From: Pseudonocardia nematodicida
Lineage (GTDB): Bacteria; Actinomycetota; Actinomycetes; Mycobacteriales; Pseudonocardiaceae
Assembly (NCBI RefSeq): GCF_040105385.1
Contig: NZ_JBEDNQ010000001.1
Span: forward strand, 1 to 64,000
Direction: 5' to 3'
DNA length: 64,000 nucleotides
Every line of letters begins with the position of its first letter. Positions within the stretch are counted from its first letter, which is position 1. Both the position numbers and the translations under genes were made by a program. The notes below the pieces were generated by a model. That model searched no databases. It saw only the letters and a list, made by a program, of their open reading frames with translations, and was not told the DNA's origin. Of this stretch, positions 25,505-34,216 are shown piece by piece.

Positions 25505-25747
25505 TCAGCCGCCGCAGCAACCTCCGCCGCAGCAGCCGCCGCCCCCGGCGGGGGCCATCGCTGGGGCGGGCGCCGAGCCGCCGGCGCGGCCGCCCAGGGC
25601 CACGGTGGACAGCAGCTTGACCGTGTCCGCGTGCCCGGACGGGCAGGTCGCCGGGTCCGAGGCCGCCGCCATCGGCCGGTCCACCTCGAAGGTCGGGGTC
25701 GCCCCGACGGCGATGCACTCCCGGCAGCGGAACTCGTAGCGCGGCAT
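25505..25747 (-). CDS. FmdB-family zinc-ribbon protein
   Basis: 80 residues. MPRYEFRCRECIAVGATPTF and CPSGH give the CxxC...CxxxH zinc-ribbon pattern of the FmdB/CxxC_CxxC_SSSS family, proteins of unknown role sometimes linked to regulation. The C terminus is unusual: Gly/Pro/Ala-rich ending GGGGCCGGGCCGG, with two Cys pairs that could bind another metal ion. The ATG at 25747 is the obvious start. Confidence 0.82.
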   Translation of the reverse strand: MPRYEFRCRECIAVGATPTFEVDRPMAAASDPATCPSGHADTVKLLSTVALGGRAGGSAPAPAMAPAGGGGCCGGGCCGG

Positions 25748-25851
25748 GGGAGCAGGGTAGTCCCGAGCCCCGGCCGGGTCGACGCTCCGAGCGGCCCGCG
25801 GTTGCACCCGGCCCGAGCGCGCCGCCGACCCGGTGCCGGATGTGCCCGCGC

Positions 25852-25919
25852 CACCGCCGAGATACGCCTCAGCGGGCGCCAGAGATCGACAACTCCCGCT
25901 GAGACGTATCTCGGCGGTG
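25852..25919. terminator. 25-bp inverted repeat, likely terminator
   Basis: Arms 25852-25876 and 25895-25919 are complementary at 24 of 25 positions around an 18-base loop (outer ends CACCGCCGAGATACG and CGTATCTCGGCGGTG). The single mismatch becomes a G-U pair in RNA read leftward. It begins 12 bases after the stop of the secreted-protein gene (leftward), so it fits a terminator for it. Confidence 0.6.
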
Positions 25920-25931
25920 AACCGACCCCGG

Positions 25932-26621
25932 TCAGCCGACGGTGGCGGTCGTGTGTGCCTCGTAGGCGTCGCCGCGGGGCGAGACCGTGGTCAGGGTCAG
26001 GTCGTGGGTGCCGGGCTCGAGGCCGTCGGCTTCGATCGTCCGGTCCTGGTGCCCGCCGCAGTACCCGGTCCACACGGCCCGGCCGTCGGCGGTCAGCTCG
26101 CACGGGCCCGAGACGTAGGGATCCGCCGGCGGCTCCCGGTGCGCGGTGACGGTCAGCGTCCCCGCCTCGCCCGGCTCCGCGGTGATCGACATGTTGATCT
26201 CGCAGAGGTTCTCGGTGCCGTACTCCGCGGTCGTCGTCGGCCCGTCGACCGGCCGGCCGTCCGGGCCCTCGGTGACCGCGTGCACCGAGAGCACCAGCGG
26301 CGCCCGGCAGTAGTCGGCCCGGATCGGGTCGGTCGAGGTGTCCCCGGTGGTGTCCGAGAGCAGCTCCGAGCCGAGCGCGTCGCGGGCCTCGACGACGTAC
26401 CGGGTGCCGTCGCCGCTCCCGGCGGGCGGCGTCCAGGTCGCCTCGAACGAGATGCCCCGGGCACCGGCGCCGGACGCCGCGGTCAGCTCCAGGTCGCGAA
26501 CCGGACCGGGTGGCGTGGCGTCCTCCGCGGCCCACCCGGTGGCGGCGCCTGCGACCAGGACGGCGGCGGTCGCGGCGACCACGGCCACCGCGCGGATCGG
26601 CCGGACGAGAGCTCCGGACAT
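25932..26621 (-). CDS. secreted protein with beta-sandwich (Fn3-like) repeats, unknown function
   Basis: 229 residues with a clear Sec signal peptide (basic start, then VAVVAATAAVLVAGAATGWA, cleavage after about residue 31). The mature part looks like two beta-sandwich domains of about 95 residues, each with paired Cys (DYCRAPLV / ENLCEIN and GPCELT / GYCGGH), suggesting disulphides outside the cell. TPPGPVRDLELTAA is a typical Fn3-like opening. No enzyme motif is seen. ATG at 26621 with a GGGGGG box. A strong inverted repeat follows the gene. Confidence 0.65.
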   Translation of the reverse strand: MSGALVRPIRAVAVVAATAAVLVAGAATGWAAEDATPPGPVRDLELTAASGAGARGISFEATWTPPAGSGDGTRYVVEARDALGSELLSDTTGDTSTDPIRADYCRAPLVLSVHAVTEGPDGRPVDGPTTTAEYGTENLCEINMSITAEPGEAGTLTVTAHREPPADPYVSGPCELTADGRAVWTGYCGGHQDRTIEADGLEPGTHDLTLTTVSPRGDAYEAHTTATVG

Positions 26622-26748
26622 GGAGAATCCCCCCACTCCACGGTGATGCAGGTGCACTCCGTGTATCGACAGAGTCGATCATTGCGTCACACAGCAGAGT
26701 GTGTCGCACCCGATCGGCCCAGCCGTCTCCGGGGGTGTGACACGCCGG

Positions 26749-28758
26749 TCAACGGCTCCGCAGCAGCCGAACCGACCGGGGCGGGAGCACGATCGTCGCG
26801 CCCGCCTCGACCGGCCCGGGGTCCGCGGGTCCGCCGTCGGCGGTGGTCGAGTCGAGCACCGGGTCGAAGCCGTGGTCGGTCGGCAGCACGCAGTCGACCG
26901 GCGTGTCGCCGGCGTGCAGGGTCAGCAGCCAGTAGTCCGCGAGCAGCACGACGAGCGTGCGCCGGCCGCCGTCGTGCCAGTCGTGCGGCTCCATCGGGCG
27001 ACCGGACGGGTCCCACCAGAGCACCTCGCCGTCCACGTAGAACTGGTCGCGGTGCAGCACCGGGGACTCCCGGCGCAGCGCGGCCACCCGGGCCGTGAAG
27101 GCCTCCATCGCGGCGGTCTCGGCGGTGGCCGTCCAGTCCACCCAGGACGTCTCGTCGTCGCGGCAGTAGGCGTTGTTGTTGCCGCCCTGGGTGCGCCACC
27201 GCTCGTCCCCACCGGTGATCATCGGGGTGCCGATGGACAGCAGCAGCGTGGCCATGATCGACCGGGCGGTGGACAGCCGGGCCGCGCGGATCCCGGCGTC
27301 GTCGGTCTCGCCCTCGGCGCCGTGGTTCTGCGAGCGGTTGTCGTCGGTGCCGTCCCGGTTGTTCTCGCCGTTGCCCTCGTTGTGCTTGCGCTCGTAGGAT
27401 ACCAGGTCGCGCAGGGTGAAGCCGTCGTGCGCGGTCACGAAGTTGACCGACGCCCACGGCCGGCGCCCGGACCCGGCGTAGATGTCGGAGCTCCCGGTGA
27501 TCCGCGACGCCAGCTCGGCGACCCCGCCGTGCCCGCGCCAGAAGTCGCGCACCGCGTCCCGGTAGCGGCCGTTCCACTCCGACCACGCGACGCCGAACCC
27601 ACCCACCCGGTAGCCCTCGCCGGTCGCGTCCCACGGCTCGGCGATCAGCTTGCAGGTCGACAGCGTCGGGTCCTGGGCGATCGCGGTGAGCAGCGCGGAG
27701 TCCGGCGAGAACGGGCCGGACCGGGGCCGGCCGAGCACCGAGGCGAGGTCGATCCGGAAGCCGTCGACGCCGTAGGTGTGCACCCAGTGCCGCAGCGCGT
27801 CGCAGACCAGCCGGATCACCGTCGGGGATCCGGCGTCGAGGGTGTTGCCGGTGCCGGTGATGTCGGCGTCGTGCCCGGACCCGCCCAGCGAGTAGTACGC
27901 CGGCGCGTCCAGCCCGCGGTAGGACAGCGTCGTCCCGCCGACGCCGCCCTCGCAGGTGTGGTTGGGGACGATGTCGAGGACGACCTCGATCCCGGCCGCG
28001 TGCAGCGTGTCGACCAGGTAGCGGAACTCGGTGGTCTCGTTGCCGGGCACCGCCGCGTACCCGGGGTGCGGGGCGAGGAACCCGAGCGTCGCGTAGCCCC
28101 AGTAGTTGCGCGCGCCGCGCTCCAGCAGCGACGGCTCGGGGGCGCTCGCCTGGATCGGCAGCAGCTCGACGGCGGTGACGCCGGTCCGCTGCAGGTGCGC
28201 GACGACGGCGGGGTGCGCGAGCCCCAGGTAGGTGCCGCGGTGCGGCTCGGGCACCTCGGGGTGGCCGTGCGTCCAGCCCTTGACGTGGATCTCCGAGATC
28301 ACCGTCTCCGACCACGGCACGTCCGGGCGCGGCGGGCGCGCCGTCGTCGGGTCGGGGGTGACGACCGACAGCGGGACGCTGCCGAGCGAGTCCACGGTGC
28401 TGCGGCCGCCGGCCATCGGGTCGCCGTGCCAGCCCCGGGCGGCGACGACGTCGGTCACCTCGCCGGTGATCTGCCGGGCGTACGGGTCGACGAGGATCTT
28501 GTCCGGGTTGGCGCGCAGGCCGTCGAACGGGCGGTAGGGGCCGTGCACCCGGAAGCCGTAGCGCTGGCCGGCCCGTACCCCGGGCACGTGCCCGTGCCAG
28601 ACGCCGAAGGTCTGTTCCCGCAGCTCGACCCGGCGCTCGGTGAGCGCCCCGGGTTCGCCGTCGACCAGGCAGACCTCGACCACCTCGGCGCTGGTCGAGG
28701 CGACCGCGAAGCGGGTCCCGTGGTCGTCGGGGTGGGCACCGAGCGGGAAGACAGGCAC
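26749..28758 (-). CDS. glgX: glycogen debranching enzyme (isoamylase type)
   Basis: Hydrolyses alpha-1,6 branches of glycogen or limit dextrins, completing breakdown started by GlgP. 669 residues: an N-terminal CBM48 (TRFAVASTSAEVVEVCLVDG), then a GH13 barrel with DIVPNHTCEG, GFRIDLASVLG (nucleophile Asp), KLIAEPWDA (acid Glu) and FVTAHDGFTLRDLV, and a C-terminal beta domain. GTG start at 28758; the first residues VPVFPLGAHPDD fit the family. Only 19 bp separate its start from that of the divergent ABC gene, so each promoter must lie inside, or right at, the other gene. Confidence 0.94.
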   Translation of the reverse strand: MPVFPLGAHPDDHGTRFAVASTSAEVVEVCLVDGEPGALTERRVELREQTFGVWHGHVPGVRAGQRYGFRVHGPYRPFDGLRANPDKILVDPYARQITGEVTDVVAARGWHGDPMAGGRSTVDSLGSVPLSVVTPDPTTARPPRPDVPWSETVISEIHVKGWTHGHPEVPEPHRGTYLGLAHPAVVAHLQRTGVTAVELLPIQASAPEPSLLERGARNYWGYATLGFLAPHPGYAAVPGNETTEFRYLVDTLHAAGIEVVLDIVPNHTCEGGVGGTTLSYRGLDAPAYYSLGGSGHDADITGTGNTLDAGSPTVIRLVCDALRHWVHTYGVDGFRIDLASVLGRPRSGPFSPDSALLTAIAQDPTLSTCKLIAEPWDATGEGYRVGGFGVAWSEWNGRYRDAVRDFWRGHGGVAELASRITGSSDIYAGSGRRPWASVNFVTAHDGFTLRDLVSYERKHNEGNGENNRDGTDDNRSQNHGAEGETDDAGIRAARLSTARSIMATLLLSIGTPMITGGDERWRTQGGNNNAYCRDDETSWVDWTATAETAAMEAFTARVAALRRESPVLHRDQFYVDGEVLWWDPSGRPMEPHDWHDGGRRTLVVLLADYWLLTLHAGDTPVDCVLPTDHGFDPVLDSTTADGGPADPGPVEAGATIVLPPRSVRLLRSR

Positions 28759-28777
28759 GGTCGGCCAGGATAGAGAT

Positions 28778-29629
28778 GTGAGCACCCCCGGGACCGCGCC
28801 CACGTCCGGCGTCACAGATATCGACAAAACCGACATCGAGTCCGAGGACCTGGTGATCGGGATGGACGGCGCCACCGTCCGTCGCGGCACCAACACCCTG
28901 CTCGACGCCGTCGACTGGCGCGTCGAGCTCGACGAGCGCTGGGTCGTGCTCGGCCCGAACGGCGCCGGCAAGACGACGCTGCTGCGCCTGGCCGGCGCCG
29001 AGCTGCACCCGACCGCCGGACGGGTGCAGATCCTCGGCGAGCGGATGGGCAGGGTCAACGTCTTCGAGCTGCGCACCCGGATCGGCCTGACCTCGGCGAA
29101 CCTCGGCATCCGGATCCCGGGCGACGAGATCGTGTCCGACGTCGTCGTCTCCGCCGGGTACGCGGTGCTCGGCCGCTGGCGGGAGGACTACGAGTCGTTC
29201 GACACCGCCCGCGCCCGGGAACTGCTCGAGCAGCTCGGGATGGGCGCGCTCGCCGGGCGCGCCTACGGGACGCTGTCCGAGGGCGAGCGCAAGCGCACCC
29301 TGATCGCCCGCGCGCTGATGACCGACCCGGAGCTGCTGCTGTTCGACGAGCCCGCCGCCGGACTCGACCTCGGTGGCCGTGAGGACCTGGTGTCGCGGCT
29401 CTCGGACCTGGCCGCCGACCCGGACGCCCCGGCCTCGGTGCTGGTCACCCACCACGTCGAGGAGATCCCGCCCGGGTACACGCACGGGCTGCTGCTGCGC
29501 GGTGGGAAGGTGGTCACCGCCGGTCTGCTCGACGACGTCATGACCGACGACGCGCTGTCCGAGACCTTCGGCCTCCCGCTGGCCGTCGAGCGCCGCGGCG
29601 ACCGCTTCGCGGCCTACCGCCGCACCTGA
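28778..29629 (+). CDS. ABC-type ATPase without a membrane partner
   Basis: 283 residues forming one ABC nucleotide-binding domain: Walker A GPNGAGKTT, signature LSEGERKR, Walker B LLLFDEPAAGLD and H-loop VTHHVEE. An N-terminal 25-residue leader precedes it. No permease gene is adjacent. The family occurs singly in many actinobacteria, so its partner may be elsewhere or it may act without transport. The GTG at 28778 follows a TAGAGAT box directly, which suggests a leaderless transcript. Confidence 0.83.
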   Translation: MSTPGTAPTSGVTDIDKTDIESEDLVIGMDGATVRRGTNTLLDAVDWRVELDERWVVLGPNGAGKTTLLRLAGAELHPTAGRVQILGERMGRVNVFELRTRIGLTSANLGIRIPGDEIVSDVVVSAGYAVLGRWREDYESFDTARARELLEQLGMGALAGRAYGTLSEGERKRTLIARALMTDPELLLFDEPAAGLDLGGREDLVSRLSDLAADPDAPASVLVTHHVEEIPPGYTHGLLLRGGKVVTAGLLDDVMTDDALSETFGLPLAVERRGDRFAAYRRT

Positions 29630-29863
29630 GGCACCCGCCGTCGCGGATCGACGCGGTGGTGCCCGGGCGGCCGGCGCACCCCGCGGCCGTTCTCGCACCC
29701 TGAAGAGTGTCGGCGCACCGGCTGCGGTCGGTGCGGGAACCGCGCCGGGGCGCGACACGAGGTGCAGTGCGAGCGCGAACCCGGGAACGGCCGACCTCCG
29801 GTGGGGGCGGCCGGTGATCCGATCCGTCGCCCGCCGCGGCCGGAACGCATTAGGGTCCGGCCC

Positions 29864-30643
29864 GTGACCGAATTCGTGAGCCTGTCCGTGGACGCCGGTG
29901 TCGGGACGATCCGGATCGACCGCCCCCCGATGAACGCTCTGAACCGCCAGATCCAGGGCGAGCTGCTGGAGGCCGCCCGCGAGGCGTCGGCCCGGGCCGA
30001 CGTGCGCGCGGTCGTCGTGTACGGCGGGGAGAAGAACTTCGCCGCGGGTGCGGACGTCAAGGAGATGGCGTCGATGTCCTACTCGGACATGGCGCCGGTG
30101 TCGCGCGACCTGTCCGCCGGGCTGGGTGCGATCTCGACGATCCTGAAGCCGACGGTCGCGGCGGTCACCGGCTACGCGCTCGGCGGCGGTCTCGAGGTCG
30201 CGCTCGGCGCGGACCGGCGGATCGCCGGCGACAACGCCAAGCTCGGCTTCCCGGAGATCCTGCTCGGGATCTTCCCGGGCGGCGGCGGCACCCAGCGCGC
30301 CGCGCGGCTGATCGGCCCGTCGCGCACCAAGGACCTGGTCTACACCGGACGGATGGTCGACGCGCAGGAGGCGCTGGCGATCGGTCTGGTGGACGAGGTC
30401 GTGCCGGCCGACGAGGTCTACGACCGGGCCGTCGCGTACGCGTCGCGGTTCACCAGCGGTCCCGCGCTCGCCTACGCCGCGGCGAAGAAGGCGATCGACG
30501 GCGGTCTGGACACCGACCTGCGGACCGGTCTGGACATCGAGTCGGACCTGTTCGCCGGGGTCTTCGCCTCCGACGACGCGAAGGCCGGGATGGCGTCGTT
30601 CGTGGAGAACGGCCCGGGCAAGGCGACCTTCACCGGTCGCTGA
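29864..30643 (+). CDS. enoyl-CoA hydratase/isomerase family protein
   Basis: 259 residues, crotonase fold. The oxyanion-hole segments NFAAGADVKEM and GYALGGGLEVALGADRRIA are intact, and PEILLGIFPGGGGTQRAARLIG carries the catalytic Glu of true hydratases. It probably hydrates 2-enoyl-CoA in beta-oxidation. GTG start with TAGGGT just before it. It stops eight bases from the convergent Uma2 gene. Confidence 0.9.
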   Translation: MTEFVSLSVDAGVGTIRIDRPPMNALNRQIQGELLEAAREASARADVRAVVVYGGEKNFAAGADVKEMASMSYSDMAPVSRDLSAGLGAISTILKPTVAAVTGYALGGGLEVALGADRRIAGDNAKLGFPEILLGIFPGGGGTQRAARLIGPSRTKDLVYTGRMVDAQEALAIGLVDEVVPADEVYDRAVAYASRFTSGPALAYAAAKKAIDGGLDTDLRTGLDIESDLFAGVFASDDAKAGMASFVENGPGKATFTGR

Positions 30644-30650
30644 GAGCGGC

Positions 30651-31232
30651 TCAGCGGGCCCAGGCCGGCAGGAGATCGTTCAGCGCGACGTCGACCGGGA
30701 ACGGCTCGTCCGCGACGAGCCGTTCCACGGGGCAGTCCAGCTCCCGGTAGCCGCCGGTGGCCGGGTCGAGGCCGTAGCGGCGCACCCGGACCGGTCCGAG
30801 CTCGATCCGCCAGAACGACCCGACGCCGTGCTCGGCGTAGATCGCGGGCTTGGTGATCCGGTCCTCGACGTGCGACCCGGGCGACTCGATCTCGACGGCG
30901 AGCCGGACCTCGGCCGGGGAGAACCAGTGCCGCCCCGGAGACTCGGACCGGACCACGAGCAGGTCCGGGATGCGGGTCAGCTGCGGGCCGAACCGGACCT
31001 CGACGGCCTGCGCGACAGCGAGATCGGCCGGACATCTGCCGACCAGGTGGGCGAACAGCAGGCCGGAGAGGCTCTGGTGCAGGTTGGAGGGGGAGGGGGA
31101 CACGGTGAGCGCTCCGTCCGTGAGCTCGTAGCGCACCTGCGTCTCCGGCCAGCGGTCGAGATCCTCGACCGTCCAGCCGCCGGTAGGCCGCTCGAGCTTC
31201 GGCTCGCTCACCTGGTCCGTCACGGTGCTCAT
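30651..31232 (-). CDS. Uma2-family putative endonuclease (DUF820)
   Basis: 193 residues of the restriction-endonuclease-like Uma2 family, abundant in actinobacteria and cyanobacteria. The pattern PD...(E/D)xE is seen as RIPDLLVV and RLAVEIESPGS, with the YELTDGALTVSPSPSNLHQ opening. The biological role is unknown; no methylase or toxin partner is adjacent. ATG at 31232. Confidence 0.8.
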   Translation of the reverse strand: MSTVTDQVSEPKLERPTGGWTVEDLDRWPETQVRYELTDGALTVSPSPSNLHQSLSGLLFAHLVGRCPADLAVAQAVEVRFGPQLTRIPDLLVVRSESPGRHWFSPAEVRLAVEIESPGSHVEDRITKPAIYAEHGVGSFWRIELGPVRVRRYGLDPATGGYRELDCPVERLVADEPFPVDVALNDLLPAWAR

Positions 31233-31294
31233 GCTCGCACTATGAGCCCCACCACCGACAATTTCCGTCGGTGGCCTCTGCAAGACTCCCGCCC

Positions 31295-32251
31295 ATGAGT
31301 TCGGACCCGGCGCCCAACCCCCACGCCACCGCGGAGCAGGTCGAGGCGGCCCGGAGCGACCCGAAACTCGCGAACGTCCTCTACCACGACTGGGAGGCCG
31401 GGACCTACGACGAGAAGTGGTCGATCAGCTACGACGAGCGCTGCATCGACTACGCGCTCGGCCGCTTCCGCGCCGCCGCTCCCTGGGACGGCCGCCCCTA
31501 CCTCCGTGCCCTGGAGCTGGGCAGCGGTACCGGGTTCTTCCTGCTCAACCTCATGCAGGCCGGCGTCGCCGAGCGCGGCGTGGTCACCGACCTCTCGCCG
31601 GGCATGGTCGACGCCGCCACCCGCAACGCACAGGGCCTCGGGCTGGACGTGGAGGGGAAGGTCGTCGACGGCGAGCACATCCCGTTCCCGGACGACAGCT
31701 TCGACCTCGTCGTCGGGCACGCGGTGCTGCACCACATCCCGGACGTCGCCGCGGCGCTGCGCGAGGTGCACCGGGTGCTCGAGCCGGGCGGCCGGTTCGT
31801 CTTCGCCGGCGAGCCGACCACCGTCGGCGACGCCTACGCCCGCCGGCTCGGGCAATGGACCTGGAACGCCACCACCACGCTCACGAAGCTGCCCGCGCTG
31901 CAGGGCTGGCGGCGCCCGCAGCAGGAACTCGACGAGTCCTCCCGCGCCGCCGCCCTGGAGGCATGCGTGGACATCCACACCTTCGACCCCGCCGACCTGG
32001 AGCGCACCGCGCGCGCCGCCGGGTTCGACGGCGTGCGGGCGAGCACCGAGGAGTTCTCCGCGGCCATGCTCGGCTGGCCGGTGCGGACCTTCGAGGCGGC
32101 CGTCCCGCCCGGGCGGCTGGGCTGGAACTGGGCGATGTTCGCCTACCACGGCTGGCAGAGACTGTCCTGGGTGGACGAGCACCTGCTGTCGAAGGTGGTC
32201 CCGCGCAGCTGGTTCTACAACGCGCTGCTCACCGGCACCACACCGCGATGA
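31295..32251 (+). CDS. SAM-dependent methyltransferase, class I
   Basis: 318 residues. Motif I ALELGSGTGFFLLNLM, the post-I acidic VVTDLSPGMVD, and motif IV VVGHAVLHHIPD with LEPGGRFVFAGEP place it in Methyltransf_11. The C-terminal 130 residues form a separate helical part (EEFSAAMLGWPVRTFEA) found in a conserved actinobacterial subgroup. The substrate is unknown. It overlaps the downstream sensor kinase by ATGA, so the three genes 31295-34118 form one operon. Confidence 0.85.
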   Translation: MSSDPAPNPHATAEQVEAARSDPKLANVLYHDWEAGTYDEKWSISYDERCIDYALGRFRAAAPWDGRPYLRALELGSGTGFFLLNLMQAGVAERGVVTDLSPGMVDAATRNAQGLGLDVEGKVVDGEHIPFPDDSFDLVVGHAVLHHIPDVAAALREVHRVLEPGGRFVFAGEPTTVGDAYARRLGQWTWNATTTLTKLPALQGWRRPQQELDESSRAAALEACVDIHTFDPADLERTARAAGFDGVRASTEEFSAAMLGWPVRTFEAAVPPGRLGWNWAMFAYHGWQRLSWVDEHLLSKVVPRSWFYNALLTGTTPR

Positions 32252-33432
32252 CCGGCCTGCCGGAACGGGCCCGCTCGCGGGCGCGGGACGCCACACTCGT
32301 CGACGTGGAGCACCCGCTGGAGCCGTTCTGGCGCGGCGTGATCGCCTACCGGCTGCTGACGCTGGTCACCGTCGCGGCCATCACGCTCTACCACCTGCGC
32401 ACCGCCTACGAGCGTCCCGCGGCCGCCGTCGCGGTGCTGCTGGTGATGACGGTGTGGACGGCCGTGACGTCCTGGGGCTACCTCGGTGGGCTGCCCGGCA
32501 CCCCGGACGTCCGCGGCCGCCTCGCGCTGGCCGACCTCGCCGTCTGCGTCGCGGTCATGGCCACCACCCCGTGGATCGTCCGCGAGGCGCACCTCGACGA
32601 CGGCGGCCCCGGGATGGGCTCGATCTGGACCTCCGGAGCCGTGCTGGCCTGCGCGGTGGCGTTCCGGATCCGCGGCGGGCTGGGCGCCGCGGTGGTGATC
32701 TCGGCGGCGCTGGTGCTGTCCAAGGAACGGTTCGGGACGCTCGAGCTCGGCGACATCCAGCTGCTGGTGCTGGCCGGGTTGACCGTCGGGTTCGCCTCGC
32801 ACGTGCTGGAGCGCACCGCGGCCCGGCTGCGCCGGCTCACCGCCGAGCGGGCCGCGGCCGCCGAACGCGAGCGACTCACCCGGGCGGTGCACGACGGCGT
32901 CCTGCAGGTCCTCGCGCACGTCCAGCGGCGCGGCGCGGAGATCGGCGGCGGCGCGACCGAGCTCGGCGTCCTGGCCGGCGAGCAGGAGACGGCGCTGCGC
33001 GCGCTGCTCACCGGACCGGGCACCACCGACGCGTCCGGGCACCGCGACCTCGCCGCGGCGCTGCGGATCCTGGCCTCGGACCGGGTGACGGTGTCGGCGC
33101 CGGGACGCCCGGTGGAGCTCGGCGCCGCCGTCGTCGACGAGGTGGAGGGCGCGGTGCGGGCGGCGCTGGCGAACGTCGCCGTGCACGCCGGCCCGGACGC
33201 GCGCGCCTGGGTGCTGCTCGAGGAGCTGCCCGGCGCGCTGGAGGTCAGCGTCCGCGACGACGGCCCCGGCATCCCGCAGGGGCGGCTCGCCGAGGCGGAG
33301 ACGGAGGGCCGGCTGGGGGTGTCGCGCTCGATCCGGGGCCGCGTCGAGGACCTCGGCGGCACGCTGACCCTGGACACCGGACCGGACATCGGTACTGAAT
33401 GGGTCATCAGGCTCGAACGGGGGACGACGTGA
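32248..33432 (+). CDS. MacS-type sensor histidine kinase
   Basis: 394 residues: about five or six transmembrane segments (35-180), a coiled linker rich in Ala/Arg/Glu, the HisKA_3 box RLTRAVHDGVLQVLAHVQRRG with the phospho-accepting His, and an HATPase domain (ALANVAVHAG N-box, VRDDGPGIP G1 box). This matches the actinobacterial MacS-like NarL-system kinases. It phosphorylates the response regulator encoded immediately after it, with which it overlaps by four bases (GTGA). The signal is unknown; the multi-pass membrane part suggests a membrane or lipid-soluble cue. Confidence 0.9.
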   Translation: MTGLPERARSRARDATLVDVEHPLEPFWRGVIAYRLLTLVTVAAITLYHLRTAYERPAAAVAVLLVMTVWTAVTSWGYLGGLPGTPDVRGRLALADLAVCVAVMATTPWIVREAHLDDGGPGMGSIWTSGAVLACAVAFRIRGGLGAAVVISAALVLSKERFGTLELGDIQLLVLAGLTVGFASHVLERTAARLRRLTAERAAAAERERLTRAVHDGVLQVLAHVQRRGAEIGGGATELGVLAGEQETALRALLTGPGTTDASGHRDLAAALRILASDRVTVSAPGRPVELGAAVVDEVEGAVRAALANVAVHAGPDARAWVLLEELPGALEVSVRDDGPGIPQGRLAEAETEGRLGVSRSIRGRVEDLGGTLTLDTGPDIGTEWVIRLERGTT

Positions 33433-34118
33433 CCGACAACGGGGTGACCGGCGGCGAGGAGACCGCGATCCGGGTGATGGTCGTCGACGACCACCCGATC
33501 TGGCGGGAGGGCGTCGCGCGCGACCTGACCGAGCGGGGGCTCGATGTCGTCGCCACCGCCCCGGACGCGCCCGCCGCGGTGCGGATCGCCACCGCCGTCC
33601 GCCCGGACGTGATCCTGATGGACCTGCACCTGGGCGCGACCTCCGGTGTGGACGCGATCGCCGAGATCGCCGGGAAGAGACCGGACAGCCGGGTGCTGGT
33701 GCTGTCGGCCTCCGGCGAGCACGCCGACGTCCTGGAGGCGGTGAAGGCCGGGGCGCTCGGCTACCTGGTCAAGTCCGCCGGGGTCGACGAGCTGCTGGAG
33801 GCGATCCGGCGCACCGCCCGCGGGGTCGCGGTGTTCACCCCCGGGCTGGCCGGCCTGGTACTGGGGGAGTACCGGCGGCTCGCCGAGGCCCCGAAGCCGG
33901 CCGGCGACGGCGCCCCCGCGGTGCCCGCGCTCACCGAGCGCGAGACCGAGGTCCTGCGGCTGGTCGCCAAGGGCATGACGGCCAAGCAGATCGCCGCGAA
34001 GCTCGTCGTCTCGCACCGGACGGTGGAGAGCCACGTGCAGAACACCCTGCGCAAGCTGCAGCTGCACAACCGCAGCCAGCTGGTGCGGTACGCGATCGAG
34101 CAGGGCCTGGCCGACTAG
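33429..34118 (+). CDS. NarL/FixJ-family response regulator
   Basis: 229 residues. The receiver domain is complete: VVDDHPIWREG (acidic pair), ILMDLHLG (phospho-Asp), LSASG (Thr/Ser switch) and GYLVKS (conserved Lys). The C-terminal LuxR-type HTH is LTERETEVLRLVAKGMTAKQ with SHRTVESHV. The partner kinase is the upstream gene. The spacer after its stop carries repeated GTCAC words (34144-34168), a possible binding site, though this is only a visual impression. Confidence 0.92.
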   Translation: MTDNGVTGGEETAIRVMVVDDHPIWREGVARDLTERGLDVVATAPDAPAAVRIATAVRPDVILMDLHLGATSGVDAIAEIAGKRPDSRVLVLSASGEHADVLEAVKAGALGYLVKSAGVDELLEAIRRTARGVAVFTPGLAGLVLGEYRRLAEAPKPAGDGAPAVPALTERETEVLRLVAKGMTAKQIAAKLVVSHRTVESHVQNTLRKLQLHNRSQLVRYAIEQGLAD

Positions 34119-34216
34119 GGATCACGCCCGGGGGGAGACAAGCGTCACCCGTGTCACGATCGGGTCACGGCGCGGGGCAGACTCGGGGCCGCCCCGCCCC
34201 CTCTGCACCGGAGTAG

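Noticed and set aside
31249..31271. Inverted repeat CCACCGAC/GTCGGTGG between the Uma2 and methyltransferase genes
   Set aside because: An 8-bp stem in a 62-bp divergent spacer could be an operator, but it is short and I found no second copy to support it.
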